A stretch of 9,306 bases of DNA from Sedimentisphaerales bacterium (GTDB lineage Bacteria > Planctomycetota > Phycisphaerae > Sedimentisphaerales > SG8-4), in contig JAFGCA010000519.1 in NCBI GenBank assembly GCA_016932895.1, positions 1-9,306 on the forward strand, given 5' to 3'. Positions 6,464 to 9,306 of the stretch are shown here, in pieces (the stretch's first letter is position 1; the number at the start of each line of letters is the position of its first letter). The notes under the pieces were generated by a model, which saw nothing but the letters and a program-made list of their open reading frames with translations, did not search any database and had not been told where the DNA came from. A program made the position numbers and the translations under genes.

Positions 6464-7696
6464 ATGGAAGACACAAGCTGGAAGAAGGTTGTGCTGGCAG
6501 GCTGTGCGGTCGTGATGATCGCCTGTTGCGCGTGGGGGCAGGATTGGCCTCAGTGGCGCGGGCCCAATCGCGACGGAAAAGTGACGGGATTCACCGCGCC
6601 GCAACAATGGCCGGGCGCATTGGCACAGAAGTGGAAAGTGACGGTGGGCACGGGCTGCGCCACGCCGGCGCTGGTGGCCGGCAAGCTCTATGTCTTCACC
6701 CGGCAAGGCGACGAGGAAGCCATCCTGTGCCTGGATGCCGGCACCGGCAAGGAGTTGTGGAAGGACACGTACGCCGCCCAGGCCGTGACCGGAGCCGCCG
6801 GCCGCCACCCGGGACCGAGAAGCTCGGCCGCGGTCGCCCACGGAAAAGTCGTCACGCTCGGCGTCGGCGGGGTCCTTTCCTGTCTGGACGCCGCTACCGG
6901 CAAGCTCGCATGGCGTAAAGACCCGTTCCCCAAGATCGTGCCCCGGTTCTTCACGTCCATGTCCCCGCTCATCGTCGATGGCATGGTCATCGCCTATCTC
7001 GGGGGGCAGGACAACGGAGCGATCATCGCGTACGATCTTGCCAGCGGTAACGAGAAGTGGCGCTGGGGCGAGGAAGGCCCCGATTACGGGTCCCCCGTCC
7101 TGCTGACCGCCGCGGGCACAAAGCAGATCGTGATGCCGACGGAGAAGAGCTTCGTGGGGATCGCTCTCGCCGACGGCAACCTCCTGTGGCAACTGCCGTT
7201 TCCGCCCGCGCGGAGGGCCTACAACGCCGCTACGCCGATCGTCGACGAGGAAACGGTCATCTACACCGGGGCCGCTCGAGGCACGCACGCGGTGAAAATA
7301 GAGAAACAGGGTGATGGCTTTGCCGCCCGCAAGCTCTGGAGCAACATGGACTTAGCGGTGCAGTTCAACACGCCGGTGCTCAAGGACGGCCTGCTCTTCG
7401 GCCTGTCCAACAGCGGCAATCTCTTCTGCATCAACGCTCAGACCGGCCAGACCGCCTGGACCGACGCGACCCAGCGCGATCGCAGCGGCTTCACCGCCAC
7501 CCTCGACGCCGGCTCCTGCCTGCTGGCCCTGCCCAGTAATTCCGAACTGATCGTCTTCAAACCCAGTAGTGAGCAATACACAGAGCTGGCCAAGATCAAG
7601 GTGGCCGATACGCCAACCTACGCTCATCCGGTCATCGCCGGCAAACGAATCTACGTCAAGGACCAGGAAACGCTTGCGATGCTGGTGATCGAGTAA
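6464..7696 (+). CDS. Secreted PQQ-binding-like beta-propeller repeat protein
   Basis: This is a 410-residue protein. Residues 1-25 form a signal peptide (MEDTSWKK, then hydrophobic VVLAGCAVVMIACCAWG), likely cut before QDW; a lipoprotein reading at Cys21 or Cys22 is possible but the lipobox is poor. DWPQWRGPNRDGK (27-39) is the hallmark opening of this family in Planctomycetota. Propeller blades follow with the repeated 'CLDAGTGKELW' type signature: 88-99, LSCLDAATGKLAW (138-150), IIAYDLASGNEKWRW (187-201), GIALADGNLLWQL (232-244), LFCINAQTGQTAW (320-332), then a last blade to 410. The count suggests six or seven blades. The fold is related to BamB and quinoprotein dehydrogenases, but I see no dehydrogenase active-site motif or cytochrome c CxxCH motif, so it may be a structural or binding propeller rather than an enzyme. 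The gene appears to be monocistronic. Confidence 0.9.
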   Translation: MEDTSWKKVVLAGCAVVMIACCAWGQDWPQWRGPNRDGKVTGFTAPQQWPGALAQKWKVTVGTGCATPALVAGKLYVFTRQGDEEAILCLDAGTGKELWKDTYAAQAVTGAAGRHPGPRSSAAVAHGKVVTLGVGGVLSCLDAATGKLAWRKDPFPKIVPRFFTSMSPLIVDGMVIAYLGGQDNGAIIAYDLASGNEKWRWGEEGPDYGSPVLLTAAGTKQIVMPTEKSFVGIALADGNLLWQLPFPPARRAYNAATPIVDEETVIYTGAARGTHAVKIEKQGDGFAARKLWSNMDLAVQFNTPVLKDGLLFGLSNSGNLFCINAQTGQTAWTDATQRDRSGFTATLDAGSCLLALPSNSELIVFKPSSEQYTELAKIKVADTPTYAHPVIAGKRIYVKDQETLAMLVIE

Positions 7697-7895
7697 GCTC
7701 GACCGGCAGGAGAGCAGCACGCTGATTTGAGGCGTGCGTATCGAATGGCGGTTAACGCAGCCTTGCATGATGCCGGGAAATGGGTAGAATACCTTGCGAA
7801 CAGTATGCTGGCTGGCTCAGTACATCCGGCAGGAGCAATTGATCTGAGCGGGTGGCCCGTGGTCTTCGGTCGCTCGCCTTTCGAGGAGGAGTGTT
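7697..7895 (+). promoter_or_regulatory. Leader of the tandem-repeat gene with candidate promoter at 7763-7790
   Basis: TTGCAT (7763-7768, 3 of 6) and TAGAAT (7785-7790, 5 of 6) are 16 nt apart; the context CCTTG and the box spacing resemble the promoters at 998 and 6359. A 10-nt direct repeat CCGGCAGGAG occurs at 7703-7712 and 7826-7835. The strong binding site GAGGAGGA (7883-7890) lies 5 nt before ATG 7896. No gene is supported here. Confidence 0.4.
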
Positions 7896-9306
7896 ATGCT
7901 GCGCAACGCCATGTGTTTGATCGTACTCATCCTGGTGAGTGTTTGGGCCGGCAGCCCGGTGTGGGCGGCGTCGATTCCCATTGCCAACGCCTCATTCGAG
8001 GCGCCGGCAGTGGACCCGAACGCCTTTCCGGCCGTCCCTTTCGTGGATGAGTGGATCGAGGTCGATCTGGATGTGCTGGGAAGCACCAATACAGGCGTTT
8101 TCGCCAATACGCCCGCCGACAGCGACGACCACGTCGTCAATGCCGACGGACGCCAGTTGGCCTTCCTGGGCTCCGAGCTGGGCAACGCCCTGGAGCAGGA
8201 TTTGCAGGCCGCCTACAAAACCGGCTGCGACTATCGCCTTACCGTCGCTGTCGGGATCTCGGGCCGATTCCCCCCCTCGACCGCCGAGCCGGTCGACACC
8301 CTCGAGCTGGTCCTCTACTACGTTGAAGACGCCAACGCCGTGGACATCGTGCGACAAGCGGTCCCTGCGACGGACCTGTCCCCAACGCATGTGCAAGACT
8401 TCTCGGTATACCTGCCCACCATTGATTCGACCGATTCCTGGGCGGGAAAAACCATCGGAGTGGCCATCCGCGCCGCCGGCGTCGCAGGCGGCTTCTGGGA
8501 CCTCGACCACGTCCGGCTAATCGAATCCATGCCCGTCGCGATTCCGATTGCCAACGCATCGTTCGAGGCGCCGGCGGTCGATCCGAACGCCTTTCCCGCC
8601 ATGCCTGTCGTGGATGAGTGGATCGAGGTCGATCTGGACGCTCTGGGAGGCACCAACACCGGTGTTTTCGCCAATACGCCGGCCGACAGCGACGACCACC
8701 TCGTCAACGCCGACGGACGACAGTTGGCCTTCCTCGGCTCGGAGCAGGGAAACGCCCTGGAGCAGGATTTGCAGGCCGCCTACAAAACCGGCTGCGACTA
8801 TCGCCTCACCGCGGCCGTGGGTGTCTCAGGCCGATTTCCCCCCTCGGCCGCCGAGCCGGTCGACACCCTCGAACTGGTCCTCTACTACGTGGACGATGCT
8901 AACGCCGTGGACATCGTGCGCCAAACGGTCCCGGCAACGGACCTGTCCATGACGCATCTGCAAGACTTCTCGGTATATCTGCCCACGGTCGGTGCAGCCG
9001 ACGTCTGGGCCGGAAAGCCCATCGGAGTGGCCATCCGCGCCGCAGGTGCCGCAGGCGGTTTCTGGGACCTCGACCACGTCCGGCTAACGGAATCGATGCC
9101 CGTCGCGATTCCCATTGAGAACGCTTCGTTCGAGACGCCGGTGGTGGACCCGAACGCCTTCCCCGTGCTGCCCTACATGGATGCGTGGACGGAGATCGAT
9201 GTCGACGCGCTCGGCAGCACCAATACCGGCGTATTCGCCAACATGCCCGAGGGCGCCTGGGACCGCATGCTCAACGCCAATGGAGACCAGTTGGCCTTCC
9301 TGGGCT
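7896..9306 (+). CDS. Secreted tandem-repeat protein of 189-residue jelly-roll-like modules, 3' end outside window
   Basis: ATG 7896 follows GAGGAGGA at 5 nt; the frame has no stop to the window end, giving 470 visible residues. Residues 1-24 are a signal peptide (MLRNAMCLIVLILVSVWAG, cut after VWA). From residue 27 the protein consists of back-to-back modules of exactly 189 residues: module 1 at 27-215, module 2 at 216-404, module 3 from 405. Each starts IPI-x-NASFE-x-P-x-VDPNAFP, has STNTGVFAN (or GTNTGVFAN) and NADGRQLAFLGSE, then LELVLYYV and DFSVYLPT, and ends GGFWDLDHVRL. The 'NASFE-P' opening and 'FWDLDHVRL' closing resemble carbohydrate-binding or PEP-CTERM-associated jelly-roll modules of Planctomycetota; that fold is my inference. 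Modules 1 and 2 differ at 21 of 189 residues; the visible 66 residues of module 3 differ from module 2 at about 22. The full length and C-terminal anchor are not visible. A surface or extracellular binding role is likely. Confidence 0.85.
   Translation, partial: MLRNAMCLIVLILVSVWAGSPVWAASIPIANASFEAPAVDPNAFPAVPFVDEWIEVDLDVLGSTNTGVFANTPADSDDHVVNADGRQLAFLGSELGNALEQDLQAAYKTGCDYRLTVAVGISGRFPPSTAEPVDTLELVLYYVEDANAVDIVRQAVPATDLSPTHVQDFSVYLPTIDSTDSWAGKTIGVAIRAAGVAGGFWDLDHVRLIESMPVAIPIANASFEAPAVDPNAFPAMPVVDEWIEVDLDALGGTNTGVFANTPADSDDHLVNADGRQLAFLGSEQGNALEQDLQAAYKTGCDYRLTAAVGVSGRFPPSAAEPVDTLELVLYYVDDANAVDIVRQTVPATDLSMTHLQDFSVYLPTVGAADVWAGKPIGVAIRAAGAAGGFWDLDHVRLTESMPVAIPIENASFETPVVDPNAFPVLPYMDAWTEIDVDALGSTNTGVFANMPEGAWDRMLNANGDQLAFLG
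7974..9306 (+). repeat. In-frame tandem DNA repeat, 567-bp period
   Basis: Unit 1 is 7974-8540, unit 2 is 8541-9107, and unit 3 starts at 9108 and runs out of the window. The period is exactly 567 bp in both visible steps, with no indels. Units 1 and 2 share long identical runs, for example 56 nt at 8184-8239 and 8751-8806, so their duplication or conversion is recent. Unit 3 is clearly more divergent. Confidence 0.95.

Noticed and set aside
7727..8050. 107-codon forward frame overlapping the start of the repeat protein
   Set aside because: Starts at TTG without a binding site and overlaps the signal peptide of a clearly supported gene in another frame.
7974..9306. CRISPR or transposon duplication as explanation of the repeats
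   Set aside because: The period is 567 bp with no spacers and keeps one protein frame; there are no terminal inverted repeats or transposase.

Overview
The window is GC-rich, with long secreted or periplasmic proteins, PQQ-like beta-propeller proteins, a DUF1080 protein and generous intergenic leaders. This combination is typical of Planctomycetota, perhaps a Phycisphaerae or Sedimentisphaerales-like lineage; that placement is my inference from gene content, since no marker gene is present. I see no rRNA, tRNA, CRISPR array or complete mobile element.

Layout: (1) 1-965 (+) is the 3' end of a large PQQ-like beta-propeller protein. (2) 966-1165 is an intergenic leader with a good sigma70-like promoter and an inverted repeat. 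(3) 1166-2122 (+) is a secreted DUF1080 protein with an extra N-terminal domain. (4) 2123-2248 holds a 67-nt intergenic palindrome between convergent genes. (5) 2249-3829 (-) is a membrane-anchored SpoIIE/RsbU-type PP2C phosphatase. (6) 3830-4144 is a divergent intergenic region. (7) 4145-5629 (+) is a secreted protein of three beta-rich repeats fused to a class I SAM methyltransferase domain. It is followed 30 nt later by (8) 5660-6346 (+), a SagB-like nitroreductase with a twin-arginine-like leader; the two probably form an operon. (9) 6464-7696 (+) is a compact secreted PQQ-like beta-propeller protein with its own promoter. (10) 7896 to the window end (+) is a secreted protein built from near-identical 189-residue tandem modules (exactly 567 bp each), cut off by the window edge.

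Five of the seven genes start with export signals, and the phosphatase has predicted membrane segments, so the region is mainly about envelope, periplasmic or surface functions. The genes appear mostly as single transcription units, and I cannot tie all of them into one pathway. The strongest points for follow-up are the secreted-domain/methyltransferase fusion paired with an exported flavoprotein, the 567-bp tandem repeat protein, and the unclassified N-terminal half of the phosphatase. Three intergenic regions carry similar promoter-like sequences.
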